Assembly (NCBI RefSeq): GCF_947495255.1
Contig: NZ_CANLYI010000005.1
Location: forward strand, 339,327 to 403,326
DNA length: 64,000 bases
Direction of reading: 5' to 3'
Source of the DNA: an uncultured Winogradskyella sp.
GTDB lineage: Bacteria > Bacteroidota > Bacteroidia > Flavobacteriales > Flavobacteriaceae
In this document: positions 54,946 to 64,000 of the stretch, piece by piece
How the letters are laid out: each line of letters starts with the position of its first letter
Numbering within the stretch: the stretch's first letter is position 1
Program-made: the position numbers and the translations under genes
Notes under the pieces: model-generated
The model's input: only the letters and a program-made list of their open reading frames with translations
Database searches by the model: none
Told to the model about the DNA's origin: nothing

Positions 54946-56691
54946 TTACTCTTTCGCTAATTGGTCTAAGAATAGTTTAAACGACATTTCTGGTGGTATA
55001 TTTAGCTTTTTCTTTAATCTGCTTCTGGCCACCTTTACTGTGTCTGGTGTTACATTTAATATGCTAGCTGTTTCTTTTATTGATAAGTTTAATTTTGTCA
55101 ATAGGCAATACCTTATTTGAGTGTCTGATAAATTAGGATATTTATCCATTAATTTATTAGCCATTGTTGGATATTCAGATTCTATTCTTTTTGTTATAAT
55201 AGACATATCTGAAGCGGATCTAATAAGGTCGTTTATTTTTGATTTAGCTTCTTCTAGTTTTGGGATTTTTGGATGTTTAATAAGATTTAATTCGTCTTTT
55301 ATTATGTTTAGTGTTTCTAAGCGTTGAGAAACCGCAATTGCAGATGCTTCCAATTCGTTTTCTCTAAGTGTTATTTTCTCTTCTAATAATTTTTTTTCAT
55401 TCGTTTTTAGTATCTCAATTACTTTCTCACCTTTTTTATACTTTCTAAAAATGAGGATGCTTCCAAGTAATAGAATTATACTTATTAGGGCTGTGCTAAT
55501 ATTATAAAGGTAAAGTCTTTGCTTTTTATTTTTTTCCTCCAAAAGTTGCACGTCAAAAAGCATTTGTTGGTTTTTTTGTTTTTCATTAAGAAGTTTTACG
55601 TTTGATTCTATGTAGTTAGTTACGGCCTTTTTTTCATTTGAACGAATGCTGTCAACTAAACTGCTCTTCTTTTTGTAGATTTCTGTTGCCTTAAAATACT
55701 GTTTATTTTCTGTATAATACAAAGCAAGTCTGTCATACACATCTTTTTTTGTTTCTAATCCTGTAGAATAATCAAGAGCTTGTTCTCTATATGCAATAGC
55801 TTTCTTTATATCACCTATACCATGGTAATAGGTACTTAAATTGATCGTATTATTAAATAGGAGTTGATGTAGGTCATGTTTAAGACAAAATTCTCTAACA
55901 GCTAATGCTGAATCTATTGCTTTGTCTGCATTACCTAATCGAAAATAATCATTAGCCAATCTGTTTTTTGCCCACCAAATTCCTTTTATATCATTTTCTT
56001 TAATTGCTAGATTTAGAATTTCTTTGTGAATAGGATAGCTTTTTTCTGGCATCTCTTTTAGGACATAATTCGCGGCGATATTTTGAAGTAATCTAAATTT
56101 TGTGAAATTTCCTATTTTGGTGGTGTCATTTAATAATGGTGTTAAAACTTCCAGAGCTTTGTCGTATTGAAATTTTTGATAATATATTTCAGAAATGGAA
56201 ATGTAATATGCAAAGGTCAATTTAATGTCCTTCTCAGGTATTAATGGGTGAACTTTAAAATAGCTTTCTAACCCTTGTTCTGGTAAGCCAAATGCATTTG
56301 CTAATAATTGTCCTTTGTTTAAATAGTAATTAGGGAGTTCTAATGCTTTAAGCATTACAGTGTCTTTCGGTTTATTGTATGTCGCTATTTTTGTTTCAAA
56401 TAGATCTGCGTAATATAAAACACTATCCAAATTCGCATTTTTATTTGCACCATGTAGCCACATTAACGCTTTGTAGGTCGCGGCTATTTTTTCTTCATAT
56501 TTAGTTTTAATGGATTGTTTAAGTACTTTATGATGCACTGCAAATGCTTCTTCAGAATGTTGACCATAATAGCGTCTGTGAAGACTGTCTAATTCATGTG
56601 TGCTAATGTCTTTTTCTTGCGCATATAATGTTGTACTAAATGTAATAGTTAATATTAGTATGCCTATTTTTTTTATAGCTTTTGTAAACAT
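54946..56691 (-). CDS. TPR-transmembrane-HTH regulator
   Basis: The 581-residue product has a signal peptide (ILTITFSTTLYAQ), a periplasmic region of TPR-like repeats (residues about 30-390), one membrane helix (about 394-415), a coiled coil, and a C-terminal LuxR/sigma-like helix-turn-helix at about 520-578 (LSDTQIRYCLLTKLNLSIKE, then TASILNVTPDTVKVARSRLK). This build lets an outside signal, perhaps a bound protein, control a DNA-binding domain inside the cell. It is divergent from the T9SS cargo gene at 56971, a possible target. Confidence 0.87.
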   Translation of the reverse strand: MFTKAIKKIGILILTITFSTTLYAQEKDISTHELDSLHRRYYGQHSEEAFAVHHKVLKQSIKTKYEEKIAATYKALMWLHGANKNANLDSVLYYADLFETKIATYNKPKDTVMLKALELPNYYLNKGQLLANAFGLPEQGLESYFKVHPLIPEKDIKLTFAYYISISEIYYQKFQYDKALEVLTPLLNDTTKIGNFTKFRLLQNIAANYVLKEMPEKSYPIHKEILNLAIKENDIKGIWWAKNRLANDYFRLGNADKAIDSALAVREFCLKHDLHQLLFNNTINLSTYYHGIGDIKKAIAYREQALDYSTGLETKKDVYDRLALYYTENKQYFKATEIYKKKSSLVDSIRSNEKKAVTNYIESNVKLLNEKQKNQQMLFDVQLLEEKNKKQRLYLYNISTALISIILLLGSILIFRKYKKGEKVIEILKTNEKKLLEEKITLRENELEASAIAVSQRLETLNIIKDELNLIKHPKIPKLEEAKSKINDLIRSASDMSIITKRIESEYPTMANKLMDKYPNLSDTQIRYCLLTKLNLSIKETASILNVTPDTVKVARSRLKKKLNIPPEMSFKLFLDQLAKE

Positions 56692-56970
56692 AATTCCGCT
56701 TTATTATTTAAAAAAAATCATTGAATTCAGGTTTTATTTGTGGTGATACTCTAAATATTATAAACATTCAGGGTAAATAAATAAGATACTGGTTAATAGT
56801 GTTTTAACGTCTATTTTGTTGCGTGATTACCTTTTGATAACCTTAAAAAAGGTGTAATATAAAACATATTTATCAACTTTAGCTTCTCAAGTTTTAAAGG
56901 TTTAGGCTTTTTAGCTGAAGTTCCTTCATCTTTTTAACAAAAAAACACTAATTAATTAATTCTAACCTTT
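56692..56970. other. Divergent intergenic region (279 bp)
   Basis: AT-rich region between the TPR-HTH regulator and the T9SS cargo gene. A possible stem pairs aactttagct (56876-56885) with agctgaagtt (about 56914-56923) and a small tgaag/cttca hairpin is followed by T-rich sequence. No TAnnTTTG promoter was clear on either strand, and no small gene is convincing. Confidence 0.4.
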
Positions 56971-59900
56971 ATGAAAAAAATTACGTTACTATTTGTTGTA
57001 ATGATTGCTTTTTGTTGGCAATCTAATGCACAATTTACAGAAAGCTTTGAAACAGAAATTCCCGCAAGTTGGACCGTTTTAGATGAAGCAAGTACCAATA
57101 CATGGGTTTGGGATGATACACCAGAAAGCGATGGTGCACAAGATGGTTCTGCTATTGCCAGAATTTCTGCTGGTACTGACAGTGCTAACGATGATTATTT
57201 AATTACACCTCAAATCACTGTTAATTCAGGTGTAAATGATAGATTGTCGTTTTATGTACGCTCAAGAAGTGGTTCTTTTTTAGAATCTTATGAGGTATTG
57301 TTATCTACTACGACAGCTGCAGCATCTGAATTTACAGTGGTTTTACAAGCAGAAAGCCTTGCGCCTGAATTATGGACCAATGTTATTTTTGATTTAACAG
57401 CATATGTAGGTCAGTCAATATATGTGGCAGTAAGAGCTAAATCATACGATGAATGGGAGTTACATGTTGATAATTTTGTTAACGATACATTTCCTGCTTG
57501 TAGAGAGCCTTTAGCATTTAATGCTTTGAGTATTGGTAGTACAACCGTTAATTTAGAATGGACTGAAGATGGTTCAGCTACGTCTTGGAATATAGAGGTT
57601 GTTGATATAACGGCTGGAGAATCGGCAACAGGAGTTGCAACAATTACTGGAGTTACTAATCCTTACATGGTAACTAGTTTAATGGCTAATAATGAATATG
57701 AATTTTATGTGCAAGCAGATTGTGGTACTGATGGACCATCTTTTTGGGTAGGTCCTGTTTCTGTTACTACTGCTTGTGATACTTTCACAGCACCTTTTTC
57801 TGAAGGTTTTGATAATGCTGGTGTGATCCCAGATTGTTGGTCAATGAGTGGTGGTGAGGATTGGCAATTTAATACGTCTGGTCCAAGTCACGTTGGTGAT
57901 GGTGGCACATTAACAGGGAATACATTTTCTGATGGTTATTATGCTGCATGTGATGCTTCTAGTGATCATGGTCCAAGATATTTATTGAGTCCATTAGTAG
58001 ATGTAAGTACACTTGCATCGCCAGAATTAAGATTCTATGAAATTAGTGATGCTGAGGATTCTGACAATGCACAATTAGATGTAGAAGTATGGGATGGTAG
58101 CGCTTGGAACCTTATGGCAACTTACAATACTAATACTGTAGGTTGGGAATTAAAATCAATTAACCTAAGTGGTTTATCATTTACTGGGCCAGCACAAGCT
58201 AGATTTACGTTTTCAGAACCTAATGGAGGTGGTGATGATGATATTGCAATTGATGATGTTACTTTCGATGAGCCTATATCTTGTGTAGCTCCATCGTTTT
58301 TAATGGTTTCTAATATTACAACGACTACTGCAGATTTAGCTTGGACTGAGAATGGTACAGCTGCTTCTTGGAATATTGAAGTAGTTGATGTTACTGCTGG
58401 TGAAACTGTAACTGGTGTGGCTACAAATACAGGTGTTACAAATCCATTTGGGTTATCAAGTTTGCAGTCTAATACTACTTATCAGATATTTGTTCAGGCA
58501 GATTGTGGTGTTTCTGATGGTACTTCTTTCTGGTTTGGACCAATTGAGTTTACTACAGAGTGTGATGCATTTACTGCACCATATACTGAAGGTTTTGATA
58601 ATGGAGGTGATATTCCAGATTGCTGGAGAATGTCTAGTGATTCAGGAGAAGAAGAATGGTTTTTTCAAACATCAGGATTGGGACACGTTGGAAATGATGG
58701 TGTAATAACAGGAAGTACAGCTACTAACGGTTATTATGCAGCTTGTGATGCGTCAGGTGATCATGGTCCTAGGTATTTAGTTAGTCCTTTAGTTGATGTA
58801 AGTACACTTGCTGCACCAGTTTTAAGTTTTTATGAAATAAGTGATTCTGAAGATTCTCTAAATGCACAATTAGATGTTGAGGTTTGGGATGGAAGTTCTT
58901 GGAATCTCATGGCTACTTATAACACAAATACAGTCGGTTGGGAATTAAAAATTATTGATATAGCTGGTTTAACATTTACGGGTCCAGCGCAAGCTAGATT
59001 CACTTTTTCGGAAATTTTAAATCCAAGTGATTTTGATGATGATTTAGCAATTGATGATGTTTCTTTTGAAGAAGCACCATCCTGTATACCGCCTTCAACG
59101 CTTGCAGCATCAAATATTACAACGACTACGGCAGATTTAAGTTGGGCTAGTGGTACAGCAACATCATGGAATATTGAGGTTGTAGATGTTACTGCAGGAG
59201 AAACCGTAACTGGTGTTGCTACAGCTACAGGAATTTCCAATCCTTATAACCTAACAGGTTTAGTTGCTGATAATAATTACGAGTATTATGTTCAGACAGA
59301 TTGTGGTGTGGATGGTAATTCTTCATGGGTTGGTCCTTATGCTTTTGCGACAGCAATTATTCCGCCTTCTTGTGGTGGTAACTTTGTAGATACTGGTGGG
59401 GCTAGTAATGATTATTCTAGTTCAGAATTTACAACAACTACCATTGTGCCAGATACTGCAGGTGAGGCTGTGACTATTACATTTACTTTTGTGGATTTAG
59501 AAGCAGATGATTATTACGATGGAGCGCAAGGTGGATGTTATGATTACTTAACTATATACAATGGTCCAGATAATACGTTCCCTGTTTTAGCACAAACATT
59601 ATGTGGTCAAGAAAGTGGAATTGGAACTATGCCTTCTGTTGTTGCGAGTAGGCTTAATGTTGGTGATGCTTATACTTCTACAGATGCTTCAGGAGCTTTA
59701 ACTATTGAGTTTAGTTCTGATGGTGGTATTGAATATGGCGGATGGGTAGCTGATGTAACTTGCGCTACTTTAGGAATTGACGATGTAGATAATGTAAATG
59801 CATTCACTTACTATCCTAACCCAGTAAAAAACACGCTTACATTAAATGCTATTAACACTATTGATGCTGTAAACGTTTACAATATGTTAGGGCAACAAGT

Positions 59901-60024
59901 ATTAGAAAAGATGCCTAATGCTGTAAATAGTGAATTAGATTTATCAGGTTTACAAACAGGTACTTATTTTGTGAAAGTTACCATTGGTGGTGTTGTTAAG
60001 ACTATCAGAGTAATAAAAGATTAA
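56971..60024 (+). CDS. Secreted multidomain protein with FN3 and MAM-like repeats and T9SS type A signal
   Basis: The 1017-residue product has a signal peptide (MKKITLLFVVMIAFCWQSNAQ). Domains: a MAM/choice-of-anchor-J-like domain (about 21-170), FN3 (175-268), MAM-like (270-433), FN3 (434-528), MAM-like (534-703), FN3 (704-795), a CUB-like domain (800-930, with four Cys and CYDYLTIYNGPDN), and a T9SS type A sorting domain (945-1017: YYPNPVKNTLTLN, VYNMLGQQVLEK, SGLQTGTYFVKV). No catalytic domain was seen, so an adhesin or matrix role is likely. Two ~261-residue MAM-FN3 units are near-repeats. It should be exported by the SprA system. Confidence 0.93.
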   Translation: MKKITLLFVVMIAFCWQSNAQFTESFETEIPASWTVLDEASTNTWVWDDTPESDGAQDGSAIARISAGTDSANDDYLITPQITVNSGVNDRLSFYVRSRSGSFLESYEVLLSTTTAAASEFTVVLQAESLAPELWTNVIFDLTAYVGQSIYVAVRAKSYDEWELHVDNFVNDTFPACREPLAFNALSIGSTTVNLEWTEDGSATSWNIEVVDITAGESATGVATITGVTNPYMVTSLMANNEYEFYVQADCGTDGPSFWVGPVSVTTACDTFTAPFSEGFDNAGVIPDCWSMSGGEDWQFNTSGPSHVGDGGTLTGNTFSDGYYAACDASSDHGPRYLLSPLVDVSTLASPELRFYEISDAEDSDNAQLDVEVWDGSAWNLMATYNTNTVGWELKSINLSGLSFTGPAQARFTFSEPNGGGDDDIAIDDVTFDEPISCVAPSFLMVSNITTTTADLAWTENGTAASWNIEVVDVTAGETVTGVATNTGVTNPFGLSSLQSNTTYQIFVQADCGVSDGTSFWFGPIEFTTECDAFTAPYTEGFDNGGDIPDCWRMSSDSGEEEWFFQTSGLGHVGNDGVITGSTATNGYYAACDASGDHGPRYLVSPLVDVSTLAAPVLSFYEISDSEDSLNAQLDVEVWDGSSWNLMATYNTNTVGWELKIIDIAGLTFTGPAQARFTFSEILNPSDFDDDLAIDDVSFEEAPSCIPPSTLAASNITTTTADLSWASGTATSWNIEVVDVTAGETVTGVATATGISNPYNLTGLVADNNYEYYVQTDCGVDGNSSWVGPYAFATAIIPPSCGGNFVDTGGASNDYSSSEFTTTTIVPDTAGEAVTITFTFVDLEADDYYDGAQGGCYDYLTIYNGPDNTFPVLAQTLCGQESGIGTMPSVVASRLNVGDAYTSTDASGALTIEFSSDGGIEYGGWVADVTCATLGIDDVDNVNAFTYYPNPVKNTLTLNAINTIDAVNVYNMLGQQVLEKMPNAVNSELDLSGLQTGTYFVKVTIGGVVKTIRVIKD
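57783..59350 (+). repeat. Two tandem ~784-bp MAM-FN3 coding repeats
   Basis: Unit A starts near 57783 and unit B near 58567. Proteins are closely similar (for example DVEVWDGSAWNLMATYNTNT against DVEVWDGSSWNLMATYNTNT), while the DNA differs at many third codon positions, suggesting an old duplication kept by selection on the protein. Confidence 0.85.
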
Positions 60025-60044
60025 ATCTTGCTGAAGTCAATAAC

Positions 60045-60075
60045 GGAAAGCCACTGATTTTTTTGGTGGCTTTCC
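60045..60075 (+). terminator. Hairpin after the type A cargo gene, possible terminator
   Basis: Stem 60045-60054 (ggaaagccac) with 60066-60075 (gtggctttcc) and an 11-nt T-rich loop, 20 bp after the stop. No T run follows the stem, so termination is uncertain. Confidence 0.5.
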
Positions 60076-60142
60076 TATTAATAAATACATCTTAAAGAAG
60101 GTGTTAATTATATTATTTCTGTTGAATTAATAAAAAAATGAA

Positions 60143-63100
60143 ATGAAAAATTTAATCCTAACATTTAGCTTAATTATTGTGTGTATGCTATGTAGCACAA
60201 AAGCTTTAAGTCAAACAATCAATCCTCCAGTAGGTGTAACTTGTCCCTCTAATAATTCTTCTTTTGTATTTGAAGCAGAATTTGATGATTACAATGGTTG
60301 GACAGGTGATTTAACAAATACAAATAACGGAGGACAATGGGAAGTGCCAGGTAATGCAAATAGTTCAGGTACAGGACCAGATTCGGCGTATAGTGGTGCT
60401 AATTATATGAATTATGAAGCTTCGGGTAATGCACAACTTTTATCCGCTTCAGCAATTAGTCCTGTTATTGATCTTACAACTGCAACAGATGAGGCAGAAC
60501 TTTCTTTTTATATGCATGCCTATGGTGAAGGTATGGGAACTTTAGAAGTTGGAATTTCTAATTCAATTTCTGGGCCATTTACTAATCTATTTACATGGAG
60601 TGGTCAGCTACAAACTTCAGGTGGTGAACCATGGGTGCCCGTAGGTGTTAATTTAGATGCATATTTAGGGCAATCCATATATTTAGAGTTTAAACAAACT
60701 AGAACAGATAATTTTAGAGGGGATATGTCAATTGATTTGGTGCGTGTGGAAACGTGTGGTTCAATCTGTGCTTCTCCAACAGTATCTGTTGATGGCGTAG
60801 ATTCTGATGATATAAGTGCATCAGTAGATTTTTCTTGGATTGCCAATGACAGTGAAACTTCATGGGAATATGCAATACAAATTGAAGGTACTGGTACGCC
60901 AACATCAGGTACAACATCATTAGTGCAAAATGTTACAGAAAACGGATTGTTATTTGGTACAGATTATGAAGTCTATGTTAGGGCAAATTGTACCAACGGA
61001 AATAGTATTTGGGCAGGTCCTTTACTTTTTACGACACCAATAAAAACAGATTTTATTATAGATTGTTCAGCTGGTCCTATAACAGAAACAATGTGTTATG
61101 GAGATAATGGTGTTGTTAATCCTGAAATTTTCACATTTACCAGTATTGATGGTTCAGCATTAACATTGAATTTTTATTCAGGATTTATTGATGAAGGTTG
61201 GGATCCACTTGTTGTTATAGATACTGATGGAACTTTTATTGTGCCTTATGATGATTATTTTTTCGGTAATGAAGGTGATCTTTCAGGTCTTTCATACACA
61301 TCTACAGGAGATACCATATCATTTTATATTGCGTCAGATGATTTTGTGCCAAGTAGTTGTGCAAATGGAGATGCTCCTATGAATGGTGGAATTACTTATA
61401 CAGTTGCTTGTGCAACATGTACCAATTCAGAAGCGACATACACTATTGTTGATGATTGTGATAACGGTAGTCAATTTCTAATAGATGTTAACGTTACGTC
61501 TTTAGGTAGTGCTACATCACTTACTATATCTAATAATGTCGATACCAATACGGCTACTGTTAATGCTATTGGTACCTATCAAATTGGTCCTTTCCCTTTC
61601 TTCACAGATATTATATATACATTAAATAATAATCAAGATGCTAATTGTGTTTTTAATAGTTTGCCAATATTAGTTAGGGGTTGTATTCCTGATAATGATG
61701 ATTGTGATTCGGCAACAATAGTAACTGTTAATACAGATGACACATGCACGGAGCTGGCTTATGGTACAATTTTATCGGCAAGCCCTTCTAATGTGGCAGC
61801 GGTTTCTTGTGATGGTGATGCAGATGATGATGTATGGTTTCAGTTTGTTGCTATTAATGATACGCAAATAATTGAGTTTTTAAATATTGTTGAAAATGAT
61901 GTGACATCAAGCCTCAATCATGCTGTTTATGAAGGTTCTTGTGGTGCGCTCAATGAGCTATATTGTATGGATGGTGGTCCTAGTGTAACACCACAATTAG
62001 TCATTGGTGATACTTATTATATAAGAGTATTTTCAGAAGGTTCTGAGGATGAGGATGTAAGTTTTGATTTATGCATTAGGCCTGGTTTTAATAGTATTGA
62101 AGTAAGTGATAGTGCTTACACTATAGAAGAATTGGTGCAAGATGTATTATTCGCTAGTGATTGTGCTAACGTATCAAATATTACCTTTACAACAGGTACA
62201 AGCTTTGACCCTTTTAATCCTAACGGAATAGGTTATTTTTCAATGGATGGTGATCAGTTTCCTTTTAGCGAAGGACTCTTAATGAGTACAGGTCATGCAG
62301 AAGATGCGGCTGGCCCCAATGATGATACAATAAATTCATCAGGTAGCCAATGGGTTGGTGATACTGATTTAGATACTATTTTAGGAGTCGATTCTAGAAA
62401 CGCTACGATTATAGAGTTTGATTTTGTGCCATATTCTCAAAATATAAGTTTTGATTTTTTAATGGCATCGGAAGAATACAATGGTGGTAGTTATGAGTGT
62501 ACGTTTTCAGATGCTTTTGCTTTTTTCTTAACGGATTCTAATGATAACACAACTAATCTAGCCGTTATTCCAAATACTACAACACCAATTTTAGTAACAA
62601 CGGTTCATCCTAGTAACGATGATTGTCCTGCTATTAACGAAGCATATTTTGGGGAATATACACCTGACAATTTACCACCAATGGATTATAATGGTAGAAC
62701 GGTAGTTTTTACAGCTCAATCCGCAGTTAATATTGGAGAAACTTATCATATAAAACTTGTGGTTGCTGATGATTCAGACCCACAATTTGATACTGGGATC
62801 TTTATTGAAGCAGGTAGTTTTGAAATTGGAGAATTAACTCTAGGAGATGATTTTACAATAGACGCAGGTACCGCAAGTTGTTTAAATGAGCCTGTAGTTT
62901 TAGATACACAAGCTCCAAATTTAGAGCATGTTTGGTATAAAGATGGATTACTTATTTCTGAAGAGTCAAGTTCTATTTTAACGGTTAGTGAGCCAGGTGT
63001 TTATACAGCTCAAGTAATATTTTCTAATCAATGTATAATAAGTGACGAAATTACTGTAGAGTTTTTAGAAACTCCTATTGCAAATCCGGCGAATGATTTA

Positions 63101-64000
63101 TTAGAGTGTTCTGCAACAAACCAAGCATTCTTTGATCTTACAGAAAATGACGCTTATATTTTAGGTAATCAAATTGCTTCAGAGTATACAATTACGTACC
63201 ATTTAAATGAGCAAGATGCTATAGCTAATTCTAGTCCATTGCCTTCTGTTTATGAAAATGTTTCAGACCCTCAAATTATTTATGCAAGAATAGAAAGTAA
63301 TACTTCTGGTTGTTTTGCTACGACTTCATTTTTCATACTACTTACTAATCCTAGTCATATAGCAGAAAGTGTAGATTTATTTGGCTGTGATAATGATGGA
63401 GATGGCGTTGCGAGTTTTGATTTAGAATCACATAATGCTGATATTCTAAATGGTCAAGATGAAACGCAGTTTTTAGTTTCTTATTACCTGTCAGAGTCAG
63501 ATGCTATAGCTGCTACAGGAGCTTTGCCTGATTTATATGATAGTTCTGGCGAAACTTTATACGTTAGGGTAGAGTCTGTTGATTTTGCAGATTGTTTTGT
63601 TACTAATAGTTTTAACTTGATCATAGGTATTGAGCCTATTACAAGTTTTTCTTTAGATGTTGAATACGAAATTTGTCCTAATGCATCCTCACCATTTATT
63701 ATTGATGCAATTCCAGAAAATTATTCTTTATCTGAAGTGTCTGTTTATTGGTATCGTGATGGTGGTATTGTTTTAGATGAGAACACTTTAAGTCTTCCTG
63801 TATTGGAGGGAGGTTTGTATGGAGTTGAGGTTGTTTTTAATGATACAGGATGTTTTGGTTTAAGTGAGGTGACAGTTACTGAGTCAGGTACTTGTGTATT
63901 CCCAGAGGGCATATCACCAGGTGTGTCACCAGGACAGAATGATTCTTTTGATTTAAGTAGTTTTAATGTGACTGAACTCAAAATATTCAACAGAAACGGT
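60143..64000 (+). CDS. Secreted multidomain protein with choice-of-anchor L domain and T9SS type B signal (3' partial)
   Basis: The frame is open for 1286 codons from the ATG at 60143 (MKNLILTFSLIIVCMLCSTK, signal peptide) to the window end; an ATG at 60138 stops after two codons. Visible parts: a MAM-like domain (about 30-205), an FN3-like domain (about 210-295), a Cys-rich CUB-like part, a segment with DDCDSATIVTV and DDVWFQFVA, a choice-of-anchor L-type domain at about 655-880 (FLMASEEYNGGSYECTFSDA and AFAFFLTDS), Ig-like repeats with LFGCDNDGDGVASFDLESHN, and the beginning of a type B sorting domain (FPEGISPGVSPGQNDSFDLS, then LKIFNRNG). Only about the last 50-60 residues are missing. It lacks an evident enzyme domain. 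Confidence 0.92.
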   Translation, partial: MKNLILTFSLIIVCMLCSTKALSQTINPPVGVTCPSNNSSFVFEAEFDDYNGWTGDLTNTNNGGQWEVPGNANSSGTGPDSAYSGANYMNYEASGNAQLLSASAISPVIDLTTATDEAELSFYMHAYGEGMGTLEVGISNSISGPFTNLFTWSGQLQTSGGEPWVPVGVNLDAYLGQSIYLEFKQTRTDNFRGDMSIDLVRVETCGSICASPTVSVDGVDSDDISASVDFSWIANDSETSWEYAIQIEGTGTPTSGTTSLVQNVTENGLLFGTDYEVYVRANCTNGNSIWAGPLLFTTPIKTDFIIDCSAGPITETMCYGDNGVVNPEIFTFTSIDGSALTLNFYSGFIDEGWDPLVVIDTDGTFIVPYDDYFFGNEGDLSGLSYTSTGDTISFYIASDDFVPSSCANGDAPMNGGITYTVACATCTNSEATYTIVDDCDNGSQFLIDVNVTSLGSATSLTISNNVDTNTATVNAIGTYQIGPFPFFTDIIYTLNNNQDANCVFNSLPILVRGCIPDNDDCDSATIVTVNTDDTCTELAYGTILSASPSNVAAVSCDGDADDDVWFQFVAINDTQIIEFLNIVENDVTSSLNHAVYEGSCGALNELYCMDGGPSVTPQLVIGDTYYIRVFSEGSEDEDVSFDLCIRPGFNSIEVSDSAYTIEELVQDVLFASDCANVSNITFTTGTSFDPFNPNGIGYFSMDGDQFPFSEGLLMSTGHAEDAAGPNDDTINSSGSQWVGDTDLDTILGVDSRNATIIEFDFVPYSQNISFDFLMASEEYNGGSYECTFSDAFAFFLTDSNDNTTNLAVIPNTTTPILVTTVHPSNDDCPAINEAYFGEYTPDNLPPMDYNGRTVVFTAQSAVNIGETYHIKLVVADDSDPQFDTGIFIEAGSFEIGELTLGDDFTIDAGTASCLNEPVVLDTQAPNLEHVWYKDGLLISEESSSILTVSEPGVYTAQVIFSNQCIISDEITVEFLETPIANPANDLLECSATNQAFFDLTENDAYILGNQIASEYTITYHLNEQDAIANSSPLPSVYENVSDPQIIYARIESNTSGCFATTSFFILLTNPSHIAESVDLFGCDNDGDGVASFDLESHNADILNGQDETQFLVSYYLSESDAIAATGALPDLYDSSGETLYVRVESVDFADCFVTNSFNLIIGIEPITSFSLDVEYEICPNASSPFIIDAIPENYSLSEVSVYWYRDGGIVLDENTLSLPVLEGGLYGVEVVFNDTGCFGLSEVTVTESGTCVFPEGISPGVSPGQNDSFDLSSFNVTELKIFNRNG

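Noticed and set aside
54908..55120. 70-codon open frame on the plus strand opposite the end of the TPR-HTH regulator
   Set aside because: It overlaps the conserved HTH coding sequence in antisense and has no ribosome binding site or family match.
1..64000. CRISPR arrays, tRNA or rRNA genes, insertion sequences, prophage or attachment sites
   Set aside because: None was recognised on reading; repeats found are coding duplications or regulatory sites.

Overview
The window looks like chromosome from a marine or aquatic member of the Flavobacteriaceae (Bacteroidota). The DNA is AT-rich, there are SusC/SusD-type receptors, a type IX secretion and gliding motility block (sprA with remB-like gene), T9SS cargo with type A and type B C-terminal signals, and a few promoters of the Bacteroidota type (TTG and TAnnTTTG boxes). 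I did not identify the species. No rRNA, tRNA, CRISPR array, insertion sequence or phage gene was seen.

Region 1 (1-20682) is a sugar-utilisation locus. On the + strand it runs: SusC-type receptor (5' end outside the window), SusD-type lipoprotein, an intrinsic terminator, two tandem ~1100-residue VCBS/FG-GAP plus ASPIC lipoproteins, a vanadium-haloperoxidase/PAP2-type lipoprotein, a membrane-anchored GyrI-like protein, and a lipoprotein trehalase that resembles fungal neutral trehalases, including their calcium-binding loop. A convergent LacI-family regulator follows. Beyond it are paired operators, a long leader with a terminator-like hairpin, and an operon of MFS sugar transporter, PfkB sugar kinase and GH13_18 sugar phosphorylase. 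The simplest reading is uptake and breakdown of non-reducing glucosides: trehalose outside or in the periplasm, and sucrose or a related glucoside by phosphorolysis in the cytoplasm. The VCBS-haloperoxidase-GyrI part has no obvious role in that pathway and is the best candidate for an undescribed module.

Region 2 (20685-39103) holds a DUF5686 outer-membrane protein, NADP-malic enzyme fused to a phosphotransacetylase-like domain, ruvA, the giant T9SS translocon gene sprA, gcvH, a vanZ-like gene, two tonB-like genes and a remB-like gene whose N-terminus looks like the TonB C-terminal domain of its two neighbours. A convergent metallo-beta-lactamase-fold hydrolase ends the block.

Region 3 (39253-44807) is a cytochrome c oxidase assembly and subunit cluster: heme O synthase, two subunit III proteins, subunit IV, a membrane-anchored thioredoxin-like protein, SCO, a DUF420 protein and a small CxxC membrane protein.

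Region 4 (44949-52040) is a MacB-like ABC export operon with a separate ATPase, two permeases, two HlyD-type adaptors and a TolC-type channel. Region 5 (52095-56691) holds tsaB, then on the minus strand mscS, dodecin, a NifU-like Fe-S protein and a TPR-membrane-HTH regulator. Region 6 (56971-64000) holds two large T9SS-secreted multidomain proteins, the second cut by the window end just inside its type B sorting domain.
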